Shown here piece after piece: positions 15,401-23,000 of a DNA stretch of 25,221 nt. Source of the stretch: an uncultured Kiritimatiellota bacterium (GTDB lineage Bacteria; Verrucomicrobiota; Kiritimatiellia; RFP12; UBA1067); assembly GCA_934654805.1 (NCBI GenBank), contig CAKUGW010000037.1:1-25221 (forward strand), given 5' to 3'. The translations under genes and the position numbers were made by a program. Each line of letters starts with the position of its first letter. The stretch's first letter is position 1. Below the pieces are notes generated by a model. That model saw nothing but the letters and a program-made list of their open reading frames with translations, made no database searches and was not told where the DNA came from.

Positions 15401-16702
15401 ATGAACCCAATCTCCACGAACGACTACCTGCCGCGCGCCGAACTCCAAGCGCGCCAGCTCGCGAAGCTCCAGAAGCTCATCCCCTACGAATACGAGCGCG
15501 TCGCGCTCTTCCGCCGCCGCTGCGACGAGAAAGGCGTGAAGCCCCGCGACCTCGTCACGCTCGCCGACCTCGCGAAGTTCCCCTTCATGAAGAAGACGGA
15601 TCTCCGCGACGAATACCCGCTCGGCCTCACCGCCGCGCCGATGAAGGAGATCGTCCGCTTCCACTGCTCGTCGGGCACGACCGGCAAGCCCATCTGCATC
15701 CCGAACACGAAGAACGACATCGCCGTCTGGGCGGACGCGGCGGCGCGCTGCCTCGTCATGTTCGGCCTCTCCGACGAGGACGTCCTCCAGGTCAGCTACG
15801 GCTACGGGCTCTTCACCGGCGGCCTCGGCCTCCACTACGGCGGCGAGACGCTCGGCTGCGCGGTGCTCCCGACCTCGGCCGGCAACACCGAGAAGCAGCT
15901 CATGCTCATGAAGGACCTCGGCTCGACCGCCATCGCCTGCACGCCGAGCTACTTCCTGCACATCATCGAGGTCGCCCGCAAGCTCGGCATCGACTTCCGC
16001 CGCGACACGCGGCTCCGGCACGGCATCTTCGGCGCCGAGCCATGGACGGACGAGATGCGCGCGAAGATCGAGGAGGCGACGGGCATCGTCGCGCACGACA
16101 TCTACGGCCTCACCGAGATCTCCGGGCCCGGCGTCGCCGGCTCGTGCGGACACTGCCGGGGCCTCCACATCTTCGAGGACCACTACTACCCGGAGGTCAT
16201 CGACCCCGAGACGCTGGAGGTCCTGCCGGACGGCACGGAGGGCGAGCTCGTCTTCACGACGCTCGACCGCTTCGGCACGCCCATGATCCGCTACCGCACG
16301 CGCGACCTGACGACGCTCCACGCCGAGACGTGCGCGTGCGGCCGCACCATCCGCTGGATGAGCCGCATCAAGGCGCGGTCGGACGACATGCTGATCGTCC
16401 ACGGCGTGAACCTCTTCCCGAGCCAGGTCGAGACCGCCCTGCTCTCGCTCCCGGAGGTCGAGCCGCACTACCAGATCATCCTCACGCCGACGGAGACGCT
16501 GGACCTCTTCGAGATCAAGGTCGAGCTGAAGCCGGAGGCGTTCTCGGACAACATCCGCGAACTGGAGGCCCTGCGCAAGAGGGTCTTCGCCGCCGTCAAG
16601 CAGATCATCGGCCTCTCGCCGAAGATCACGCTCGTCGAGCCCGGCTCCCTGCCGCGCAGCGAAGGCAAGATCAAGCGCGTGATCGATTTAAGGAAAAAGT
16701 AA
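15401..16702 (+). CDS. Phenylacetate-CoA ligase-like (PaaK) adenylate-forming enzyme, 433 aa
   Basis: The PaaK family activates an aryl acid with ATP and forms its CoA thioester. Seen here: the P-loop-like HCSSGTTGKP at residues 88-97, YGYGLFTGGLG, the GAEPWT stretch, DIYGLTEISGPG, and RTRDLTTL with a conserved Cys-rich GSCGH and CACGR set typical of anaerobic PaaK paralogues; the C-terminal lid ends SEGKIKRVIDLR with the catalytic Lys. No other phenylacetate genes are present. In anaerobes such paralogues often accompany indolepyruvate oxidoreductase or amino-acid fermentation genes, so the true acid is uncertain. The ATG is 66 bp after hisC, probably in the same transcript, and 20 bp before the histidine kinase gene. 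Confidence 0.88.
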   Translation: MNPISTNDYLPRAELQARQLAKLQKLIPYEYERVALFRRRCDEKGVKPRDLVTLADLAKFPFMKKTDLRDEYPLGLTAAPMKEIVRFHCSSGTTGKPICIPNTKNDIAVWADAAARCLVMFGLSDEDVLQVSYGYGLFTGGLGLHYGGETLGCAVLPTSAGNTEKQLMLMKDLGSTAIACTPSYFLHIIEVARKLGIDFRRDTRLRHGIFGAEPWTDEMRAKIEEATGIVAHDIYGLTEISGPGVAGSCGHCRGLHIFEDHYYPEVIDPETLEVLPDGTEGELVFTTLDRFGTPMIRYRTRDLTTLHAETCACGRTIRWMSRIKARSDDMLIVHGVNLFPSQVETALLSLPEVEPHYQIILTPTETLDLFEIKVELKPEAFSDNIRELEALRKRVFAAVKQIIGLSPKITLVEPGSLPRSEGKIKRVIDLRKK

Positions 16703-16722
16703 AAAGGAAGAGGGAAGAAGTT

Positions 16723-17778
16723 ATGAAGGACTTCTTTCGCGGCGTTCGCCGGCACATCGGCAAGCTTGACGCGGGGCACCTGCGCGAGCAGTACCTCTTG
16801 ATGTCGCAGGAGCTCGAATCCGTCGACACGCTGCTGGACGCGATTGACCGCGGCATCGTCGTCTTCGACGGGAACGGCGCCGTGACGCGCTTCAACCCGG
16901 CGGCGGAGACCCTGCTCGGCGCCGATCCCGCCGAAGCCCTCCGCGCGCTCGACATGCCCCTCGGCGTCGGCTCGAAGCGCGAGATCGCCGTCTCCTACCC
17001 GGAACGCCGCGTCCTGGAGATCCAGACGATTCCGCTGCAGGCCGGCACGATCGCCTACATCCGCGACATCACGGCCGAGAAGGCGCGCACCGAGGACGAG
17101 CTGCGCGCGGGCGCGACGAAGGCCGTGCAGGATCTCGCCGCCGGCGTCGCCCACGAGATCGGCAATCCGCTCAACGCGATCTCGCTCTCGCTCCAGCTCA
17201 TCGAGCGCGACCCGACGGACAGGGAGACGATCCAGACCTGCATGCAGCAGGTGAAGCGCCTCGACGGCATCATCCGCGACTTCCTCGCCGCGCTCCGCCC
17301 GCACCGGCCGAACCTCCGGCCCGGCTCGCCGGTCGAGCCGCTCCGGCGCTGCCTCGACACGCTGCGCGAGCAGTTCGTCGAGCGCAAGATCCGCGTCACG
17401 CTCAACGTGCCAGCCGCCCTGCCGGCGGTCGCGCTCGACGCGAACCAGATCGAGCAGGTCTTCTTCAACCTGATCAAGAACGCGCTGGAGGCGATGAAGG
17501 ACGGCGGCGCGATCACGATCACCCTTTCGGCGGACGACGAGACGGTCGCCGTCGCGTTCCGCGACACGGGCCTCGGCATGGACGCGGAACAGCTCGCGCA
17601 CCTCTTCGAGCCCTACCGCACGACGAAGGAGAAAGGCACGGGGCTCGGCCTCATGATCTCGAAGCGCATCGTCCGCGACCACGGCGGCACGATCGACGCG
17701 GAATCAACGCCCGGCGAGGGGACGACGTTCACCGTGCGCCTGCCGCGCCTCGAAAAGCGCGTGCGCGAACTCGGATAG
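16723..17778 (+). CDS. PAS-domain sensor histidine kinase, NtrB-like, 351 aa
   Basis: A soluble kinase: no membrane segment is seen. Residues about 35-120 form a PAS domain (DAIDRGIVVFDGNGAVTRFN...IRDITAEK). The HisKA dimerisation helix contains the phosphorylated H144 in GVAHEIGNPLNA. The HATPase_c domain has the N box (FFNLIKNALEAM), G1 (DTGLGM) and G2 (GTGLGLMISKRIV). The arrangement is like NtrB-type kinases that act on AAA+ sigma-54 activators. No response regulator is in the window; the downstream gene is on the other strand. The ATG is preceded by AGGGAAGAAG and lies 20 bp after the PaaK-like gene, suggesting co-expression. Confidence 0.9.
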   Translation: MKDFFRGVRRHIGKLDAGHLREQYLLMSQELESVDTLLDAIDRGIVVFDGNGAVTRFNPAAETLLGADPAEALRALDMPLGVGSKREIAVSYPERRVLEIQTIPLQAGTIAYIRDITAEKARTEDELRAGATKAVQDLAAGVAHEIGNPLNAISLSLQLIERDPTDRETIQTCMQQVKRLDGIIRDFLAALRPHRPNLRPGSPVEPLRRCLDTLREQFVERKIRVTLNVPAALPAVALDANQIEQVFFNLIKNALEAMKDGGAITITLSADDETVAVAFRDTGLGMDAEQLAHLFEPYRTTKEKGTGLGLMISKRIVRDHGGTIDAESTPGEGTTFTVRLPRLEKRVRELG

Positions 17779-17839
17779 GCGAGAGACAGACCGGGCGTGG
17801 CGCAACGCTCTTTGTCCATGGCCTTGTCCGCAGTCCGAA

Positions 17840-17890
17840 CGGATTTCCACGGATCGAGATCCGTGCCGATTCGTGAAGGTTCATGGCCGA
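17840..17890. repeat. CACGGAT hairpin repeat in the convergent gap
   Basis: CACGGAT (17848-17854) and ATCCGTG (17859-17865) form a perfect 7-bp inverted repeat around CGAG; degenerate ATCCGTG-like copies (GATTCGTG, GTTCATGG) follow. It sits between the convergent ends of the kinase gene and holB, with no T-run, so it is more likely an interspersed repeat than a terminator. The rest of the 17779-17911 gap shows nothing I can assign. Confidence 0.5.
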
Positions 17891-17911
17891 TTCCAGCCAG
17901 ATGCGGATCGA

Positions 17912-18685
17912 CTATGAAGGGAAGGTGATGCGGTCGAGCAGGAACGAGAGCACCATGTCGTCGCCCATGTTGGCGCGGTCGCTCTGGCGGTAGGCGTCCT
18001 CGATCGCCTCGACGTTGCGGAACGCGAGATGGCGCGGCAGCCGGTCGGCGACCATCATCTGCCGCGCGAAGCCCATGAGCGTCCGGTAGAACGCCTTGCG
18101 CACGAGCGGCACGTCCGCGTCGTCGGCCTCGTCCTTCAGCTCCTTCAGCTTCGCGGCGAGCGCGGCGGCGTCCTTCGCGGCAAAGGCGTCCGAGACCTGC
18201 CTGTAGTCGTCGCCCGCGAGAATCCCCGCCGGGAGCGGCAGGTCGATGCGCTGGGAACGCGAGACGATGGTCGGCAGGATGCCGTCCGGCTGGTCGGTCA
18301 GCAGCAGGTACATCGTCTGCGGCGTCGGCTCCTCCAGCGACTTCAGGAAGGCGTTCGCGGACTCGACGCGCAGCCGGTCCGCGCCGAGGATGACGCCGAC
18401 CTTCCAGCCGCCCGAGAAGGCGGTCGTGGACATCGGCTCGACGATCCGCGCGCGCATCGCGTCCACGGAGATGATGCGGGCCTTGCCTTCGGGCGCGAGC
18501 GTCACGATGTCGGGGTGCGCGCCGTTCTCGACCTGCGCCGTCTCGTTCGGGAAGAGCTTGAGCAGGATGCGGCGGACGAGATCCGCGCCGTTGCCGCGCA
18601 CGTCGCCGACGATCAGGTAGCCGTGCGCCGCGTGGCCCGTGTCGATCGCCCGCGCGATCAGCGAAAACGCTTCAGCGACATCCAT
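17912..18685 (-). CDS. holB: DNA polymerase III delta-prime-like clamp-loader subunit, 257 aa
   Basis: Matches the AAA+ delta-prime subunit of the clamp loader: GHAAHGYLIVGD near the N-terminus, a degenerate Walker A region (GDVRGNGAD, lacking GKT, normal for the non-ATPase delta-prime), GVILGADRLRVESANAFLKSLEEP around residues 97-120, then TIVSRSQRIDL, the sensor-1/SRC-like motif where Cys is Gln here. It is shorter than E. coli HolB (334 aa), with a reduced C-terminal collar domain. Its start overlaps the end of tmk by 28 bp, a common tmk-holB pairing. Confidence 0.87.
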   Translation of the reverse strand: MDVAEAFSLIARAIDTGHAAHGYLIVGDVRGNGADLVRRILLKLFPNETAQVENGAHPDIVTLAPEGKARIISVDAMRARIVEPMSTTAFSGGWKVGVILGADRLRVESANAFLKSLEEPTPQTMYLLLTDQPDGILPTIVSRSQRIDLPLPAGILAGDDYRQVSDAFAAKDAAALAAKLKELKDEADDADVPLVRKAFYRTLMGFARQMMVADRLPRHLAFRNVEAIEDAYRQSDRANMGDDMVLSFLLDRITFPS

Positions 18686-19347
18686 ACCTTCTCCCAGACT
18701 TCATCGGGCGTGCCGTTCGCGTCAACCGTGAGGATGCGCGCGGGCTCGGCGTTCGCGAGCGCCGCAAAGCCCTTCCGCAGCCGCGCGTGGAACTCTTCGC
18801 CGGCGCGCTCGATGCGGTCGGCCGCCGTGTGCGTCGCCGCCTCGCGCCCGCGCAGGCGCGCCGCCGCCGTCTCCGGCCGGACGTCCAGCAGGATCGTGAG
18901 GTCGGGCCGCAGCCCTTCGCAGGCGAATTCGTCGGCGGACGCGATGAACGCGAGCGACAGGCCGCGCCCGTAGCCCTGGTAGGCGACCGTCGAGTCGCTG
19001 AAGCGGTCGGAGACGACCCACTTGCCCGCCGCGAGGGCGGGACGGATCACGTTTCGGACGAGCTGGGCGCGCGCCGCGAGAAAGAGCAGCAGCTCGCTCC
19101 GGTCGCACGGCGGATCGGACGACGGGTCCTTGATGAGCCGGCGGATCTCCTCCGCAAGCGGCGTGCCGCCCGGCTCGCGCGTCAGGACGACCTCGACGCC
19201 GTCGGCCTCCAAGGACTCCTTCAGGCGGCGGACCTGGGTGGACTTGCCGCACCCCTCGCCGCCCTCGAACGTGACGAACCGTCCGCGACGCCCCCTCTCC
19301 TGAGCCTGCCCCTCAGCCGCGCCATTCTCTCTTGATTCAACAGACAT
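18658..19347 (-). CDS. tmk: Thymidylate kinase, 229 aa
   Basis: Phosphorylates dTMP to dTDP. The P-loop GGEGCGKST is at residues 29-37; TREPGGTPLAEEIRRLI and DRFSDSTVAYQGYGRG are the DR(Y/F) and substrate motifs of the family. About 22 extra polar residues precede the usual start. The ATG at 19347 is the only in-frame Met before the P-loop apart from a TTG farther upstream that would run through the promoter. It is 6 nt from TATAAT, so the mRNA is predicted to begin at the ATG itself. First gene of the tmk-holB unit. Confidence 0.93.
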   Translation of the reverse strand: MSVESRENGAAEGQAQERGRRGRFVTFEGGEGCGKSTQVRRLKESLEADGVEVVLTREPGGTPLAEEIRRLIKDPSSDPPCDRSELLLFLAARAQLVRNVIRPALAAGKWVVSDRFSDSTVAYQGYGRGLSLAFIASADEFACEGLRPDLTILLDVRPETAAARLRGREAATHTAADRIERAGEEFHARLRKGFAALANAEPARILTVDANGTPDEVWEKVWMSLKRFR

Positions 19348-19353
19348 GCGCGA

Positions 19354-19362
19354 ATTATACCA
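19354..19362 (-). promoter_or_regulatory. Extended -10 promoter of tmk-holB
   Basis: TGG followed by TATAAT (19359-19354) on the minus strand, then TCGCGC directly joined to the ATG. No -35 match. It gives the shortest -10 to ATG distance in the window. Confidence 0.65.
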
Positions 19363-19369
19363 CAATCCC

Positions 19370-19618
19370 CCGCATCACGGACGCGCAAGCCCACCGTCAT
19401 CTTTTCCGTGCGGCGTCGCACTACTACCGCCAGTACTGGTACTGGGGCGGCGAGGCCGACCTGCGCGTCAACGGCGGCAAGCTGAAGCTCTGCTCGATCT
19501 CTGGCTGCCGGACTACGTCAACGGCCAGGCGGTCGGCCCCGTCGACTGGCTCGTCGCGCACTGCGGCTGGTTCCGCGACCTCTGCGCCGGCGCGTTCCAC
19601 TACGTCCCCGTGAGGTAG
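19370..19618 (+). pseudogene. Frameshifted remnant of an unrecognised gene upstream of the eutB fragment
   Basis: One frame gives a convincing protein stretch (ITDAQAHRHLFRAASHYY, YWYWGGEADLRVNGGKLKL) up to about 19492. The adjacent frame then continues naturally (LLDLWLPDYVNGQ, VGPVDWLVAHCGWFRDL) to a TAG at 19616-19618. A small indel near 19492 joins the two. No start codon or ribosome-binding site is left; the 5' end abuts the tmk promoter. The C-terminus lies 4 bp from the eutB start, so it was probably in an operon with eutB. I do not recognise the family. Confidence 0.5.
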
Positions 19619-19622
19619 CGCC

Positions 19623-19904
19623 ATGGAACCCGTCACCCTCGAAGGCGCCGGCCGGCACTGGACGGTCGGCTCCCTGAAGGAGCTGATGGCCAAGGCGTCG
19701 CCCAGGCGTTCGGGCGACGTCACGGCGGGCTGCGCCGCCTCGTGCGACGAGGAGCGCGTCGCGGCGCAGATGCTGCTTGCGGACGTGCCGCTCGCCCTCT
19801 TCCTCGACGAGCCGCTGATCCCCTACGAGAAGGACGAGGTGACGCGGCTCATCGTCGACTCGCACGACGCGGCCGCGAGCGCCGGAAAAGGCGAAAAAAT
19901 TTGA
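19623..19904 (+). pseudogene. eutB: Ethanolamine ammonia-lyase large subunit, N-terminal fragment (93 codons)
   Basis: Residues 15-80 align by eye with the start of E. coli EutB: SLKELMAKASPRRSGDVTAG against DVKEVLAKANELRSGDVLAG, then EERVAAQMLL and IPYEKDEVTRLIVDSHD against VIAYEDDCVTRLIQDD. EutB is about 450 aa and holds the substrate and B12 binding barrel; all of that is missing. The frame runs off into a few unrelated residues (ASAGKGEKI) and stops 27 bp before the end of the convergent BtuC-like gene. GAGG lies 7 nt before the ATG. No eutC follows. It is a non-functional remnant beside a cobalamin uptake locus. Confidence 0.75.
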
Positions 19905-19931
19905 GAAATCCTGAAAGGAAACGAGGCGCGT

Positions 19932-20804
19932 TCAGATGTCCCAGCCCTCGCCGTTGCGGCGGGACATGAGCAGCCACAGGAAGAACGGCGCGCCGAGGAT
20001 CGCGCAGACGACGCCGACGGGCACGTCGCCCGGCAGGAAGCGGCCGACGGCCTCCGCCAGCAGGAGGAAGACGCCGCCCGCAAGCGCGGACAGCACAAGC
20101 ACCCGCTGAAGGCGCGGGCCCGCCTTGCGTCGGACGACATGCGGCACGACGAGGCCGATGAAGCCGATCGCCCCCGCGAGCGCGACCGAGACGGCCGTGA
20201 CGAGCGACACCGCGCCGAGGACAAGGAGCGTCGTCGCGCGCGTGTTGACGCCCAGCGCCTCCGCCTCGGCGCGTCCGAGCTCCATGACGTTCAGCCGCCG
20301 CGCGAGCGCCAGCAGCGTCGCGAACGCAGCGGCAAAGGCGACGCCGCCGAGCGCGAGCGTCGGCCCCGTGACCGACTTGAGCGACCCGTAGAGCCACTTC
20401 GACACCGCCGCGAAGTCGTCCGGCTTCGCGTAGGAGAGGGCAAGCATGTCGAGCGAGCCGAAGAACCCGCCCGTGACAAACCCGGCCAGCACGACGGCAT
20501 TGCCCGTCGAGAGCAGGAGCGGATTCGCGCCGTCCGCCCCGCGCGCCCGTGCCGCGCACGTCGCGACGAGGCAGACGAGCGCGAGCGACGCGCACGAGCC
20601 GAGGAAGCTCGCCGCCGGCAGCACCCACACGCCCAGCGCGACGAGGCCGAGGTTGGTCGCGAGCGCGGCGAAGAGCGCCGCGCCGCCGACCGTCCCCAGC
20701 AGGTAGGGCTCCGCCAGCGGATTGCGCAGGACGCTCTGGAGCGCCGCCCCCGAGACCGAGAGCGCCGCCCCCGTCACCACTGCCGCCGGATAGGCCCAGT
20801 CCAT
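19932..20804 (-). CDS. BtuC/FecCD-type ABC transporter permease, N-terminally truncated, 290 aa
   Basis: An inner-membrane permease of the FecCD family, here probably for cobalamin because it follows btuB under a cobalamin riboswitch. The diagnostic SGAALQSVLRNPLAEPYLLG and the coupling-helix region GAIGFIGLVVPHVVRR are present. Family members are about 330 aa and begin with a first helix and an RLPR-type motif; those ~60 residues are absent. The ATG at 20804 starts at what is normally helix 2, preceded on the minus strand by a pyrimidine-rich stretch with no Shine-Dalgarno. A TTG start at 20855 would add 17 Phe/Ser/Pro-rich residues from the repeat. Function is doubtful unless the repeat-encoded hydrophobic residues are used. 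No BtuD or BtuF is in the window. Confidence 0.75.
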   Translation of the reverse strand: MDWAYPAAVVTGAALSVSGAALQSVLRNPLAEPYLLGTVGGAALFAALATNLGLVALGVWVLPAASFLGSCASLALVCLVATCAARARGADGANPLLLSTGNAVVLAGFVTGGFFGSLDMLALSYAKPDDFAAVSKWLYGSLKSVTGPTLALGGVAFAAAFATLLALARRLNVMELGRAEAEALGVNTRATTLLVLGAVSLVTAVSVALAGAIGFIGLVVPHVVRRKAGPRLQRVLVLSALAGGVFLLLAEAVGRFLPGDVPVGVVCAILGAPFFLWLLMSRRNGEGWDI

Positions 20805-20825
20805 AGAAAGTGAGAAGGAAGAAGG

Positions 20826-20867
20826 AAAAAGCAAGAAGGATGGAGGAAAAAGCAAGAAGGATGGAGG
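20826..20867 (+). repeat. 21-bp perfect tandem repeat (purine-rich) between btuB and btuC
   Basis: The 21-bp unit AAAAAGCAAGAAGGATGGAG+G occurs twice in succession (20826-20846, 20847-20867), with related GAAGGAA runs beside it. It lies exactly where the missing 5' part of the permease gene should be. Confidence 0.8.
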
Positions 20868-20882
20868 TGCTTGTGCAGGATG

Positions 20883-22871
20883 TCAGAACTCGTAGCGGAC
20901 CGTGAACAGGAAGCTGCGGCCACAGGCCGGATAGAACGAATCCGCCGCCCATACGCCATTGTAGACGCCATAGTTGGCATAGCGTTTGTCGAAGAGGTTG
21001 TCAATCGTGAAGGCAAACGTGAAGCCCTTGAGCGGACTGCATGTCGGCATCGTGCGCAAGCCGACGTCAAAGACGCCATAGCCCGGCATCTTGTCGGTCG
21101 CAGCGGAGAAATCGGAATCGAGAGCCTGACGGCTGACGTAGCGATAGCCGCCATTGACGGCGAGCCACTCAATCAGAAAGACCTCGCCGTAGGCACGTGT
21201 CATGTGCGCGGGCACAATCGGCATCGCGTTGTTCTTGTTTGGGCCTTCGGTAAACCGCGCATCGACATAGCGATAGAGGACACCCGCCGAGCCGACGCGA
21301 TCCCTGTGCCAAGTCACGCCTGTCTCGACACCCGAACGCGCCGTCGCGTCGTCCACGTTGCGATTGCCGCCATAGGCATACATGATCTCGTCATCAAGTT
21401 CGGCGTAGAAACCCGTGATGTTGAAGTTGAAGCCGTCGAGAAAAGACCAGTCAAGGCCGACTTCGGTGTTGTAGCCAGATTCAGGCCGGAGACTCATGTT
21501 CGGCGGGCCGTAATAGCTGTACAGTTCATCCGCCAGCGGCGCATGGTAAAAGCGCGACCACTTGGCAAACATCTTGAGATCGTCAATCGGGCGCCAGTTG
21601 ACGCCGACTTCGCCCGCGACATCGCTCTTCGTCTTCTCGGCCGCGCTTCGGAACGCGACCGTCCGATAGACGTCTCGCGAACAGAACGCTTCGCCGCGCG
21701 CACCGCCAAAGACCGAGAGCCCGTCGAGGATGAAGAACTCGTCACGTGCGAAAAGGGCCGCCGAATAGCGCGAATAGCTGTTCTTCGCGCCCGATTCGAT
21801 ATGCAGAAGGTCGACCTTGTGATCCGTACCGACATCCAGCCGATTGCCGAAGCCAAACAGGTCGGCCGTGTTGGAGTAGACCAGGTTCCAGACAAAGCCG
21901 TAGAGATCGGCATCCGTCTCGCTCATGTAAGACACATAATACGATTTCGCCTTGCGATTACGGAAGGAGAAAGACGAAGACAGCCGGTTCTCGTCATTCA
22001 AGACGGCTTCGCCGTCGACCATGAAACCGTAGACGTCATTGTGCGCGCGATCATCCGGCGTATCCGTGTCACGCGGATTGTCCTTCCATGGGCCATGGTA
22101 ATTTCCATACCAGTCATATCCGTCCGAAAAAAGGCTTCCAGGCAATCCATAGCGCGTATTGGCATAGAAAGCCCTGAATCCGAAAGAAGAGCCGTTTTCG
22201 AAGTTCTGCCGAAGCCCTCCTTTGACTGAATAGGCCTCGGTATAGCTGTTGGCACGCCACCCATCGGAATGGTCATAGGAGAAATTGCCAAAGTACGTGA
22301 GTCCCAGATCTTCAAAACCGCCGCGTGTTCCCGCATAGACACCGATCTGTCCAAGGTTGCCTCCATGCACTTCAAGCGTCGTCTTCTTTGTGTAGTCGTT
22401 GCCGTCCGTCACGATGTTGATCACGCCAGCAGAAGCATCTCCGCCGTGCAGGACAGTCTGCGGCCCGTGGAGGATCTCGACGCGCTCAATCGAACGCACG
22501 GGGATGCGCAAAAGGTCTTGCGCCGCCATGTCGGGACTGTTGATATCCTCGCCATCGACAATGACCCTCACGCGCCCGAAGCTATTCGCCCCGTAGCCGC
22601 GCATCGAGATCTGGGCGAGCGCCGGATTCCCGTTCAGCTTGCGGAGAAAGAGGTTTCCTCGTTTCTCGAGCAGGTCGACCGTCGAAGCCGCGCCCGAGGC
22701 GTCGATCTCCGACTTGGTGATGACCTCGACGTGCGAGGGAATCTCCAGCTTGGTCTGACCGAGGCGCGAAGCCTCGACGACGACCGTTCCCAGTTCGGCG
22801 GCAGACGGGAGCGTCGCCCCCGTGACCGCATTCGTGACGGCGGCAGCCGCCGCCAGCATCAGCGTGTTCAT
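20883..22871 (-). CDS. btuB: TonB-dependent outer-membrane cobalamin receptor, BtuB-like, 662 aa
   Basis: An outer-membrane gated barrel for B12. The signal peptide covers about the first 20 residues; the TonB box is TVVVEAS (29-35). The plug domain follows (EIPSHVEVITKSEID, LRKLNGNPALAQISMRGYG, RVRVIVDGEDINSP, VRSIERVEILHGPQTVLHGG, AGVINIV), then a 22-strand-type barrel rich in alternating aromatic residues, ending in YEF with terminal Phe. BtuB rather than a siderophore receptor is inferred from the cobalamin riboswitch in its leader. The ATG at 22871 has GAAGGA 4 nt upstream; an in-frame extension to 23063 would read through the riboswitch and is rejected. Its DNA is less GC-rich than that of its neighbours. 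Confidence 0.88.
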   Translation of the reverse strand: MNTLMLAAAAAVTNAVTGATLPSAAELGTVVVEASRLGQTKLEIPSHVEVITKSEIDASGAASTVDLLEKRGNLFLRKLNGNPALAQISMRGYGANSFGRVRVIVDGEDINSPDMAAQDLLRIPVRSIERVEILHGPQTVLHGGDASAGVINIVTDGNDYTKKTTLEVHGGNLGQIGVYAGTRGGFEDLGLTYFGNFSYDHSDGWRANSYTEAYSVKGGLRQNFENGSSFGFRAFYANTRYGLPGSLFSDGYDWYGNYHGPWKDNPRDTDTPDDRAHNDVYGFMVDGEAVLNDENRLSSSFSFRNRKAKSYYVSYMSETDADLYGFVWNLVYSNTADLFGFGNRLDVGTDHKVDLLHIESGAKNSYSRYSAALFARDEFFILDGLSVFGGARGEAFCSRDVYRTVAFRSAAEKTKSDVAGEVGVNWRPIDDLKMFAKWSRFYHAPLADELYSYYGPPNMSLRPESGYNTEVGLDWSFLDGFNFNITGFYAELDDEIMYAYGGNRNVDDATARSGVETGVTWHRDRVGSAGVLYRYVDARFTEGPNKNNAMPIVPAHMTRAYGEVFLIEWLAVNGGYRYVSRQALDSDFSAATDKMPGYGVFDVGLRTMPTCSPLKGFTFAFTIDNLFDKRYANYGVYNGVWAADSFYPACGRSFLFTVRYEF

Positions 22872-22899
22872 TTTCCTTCTTTCCCCCTCATGCGAGGGT

Positions 22900-22995
22900 A
22901 CTTGGCGGTTAGGGGAACGGCCCGTATTCCGGCTTTGACGGTTGCGCGACAGCGCCTGGTTTTCACAGGACTTCCCGGTTACCGCTCCCAATGGG
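22900..22995 (-). promoter_or_regulatory. Cobalamin riboswitch in the btuB leader
   Basis: On the minus strand the leader contains, in order, the conserved core elements of cobalamin riboswitches: GGGAAGTCCTGTGAAAACCA (22977-22958), GGCGCTGTCGCGCAACCGTC (matching the GCGCnGUCCCGCAACUGU consensus), and the B12 box AGCCGGAATACGGGCC (matching AGYCMGGAUACCUGCC-type). A short hairpin CCCTCGCATGAGGG follows just before the Shine-Dalgarno, and TTCCCC could pair with GGGGAA, giving a possible translation-controlling expression platform. It would lower BtuB synthesis when adenosyl- or other cobalamin is plentiful. Class assignment needs a covariance model. Confidence 0.85.
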
Positions 22996-23000
22996 CGCAT

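Noticed and set aside
17779..17830. Possible terminator after the histidine kinase gene (GCGT...ACGC then TCTTTGT)
   Set aside because: Only a 4-bp stem and an interrupted T-run; too weak to call.
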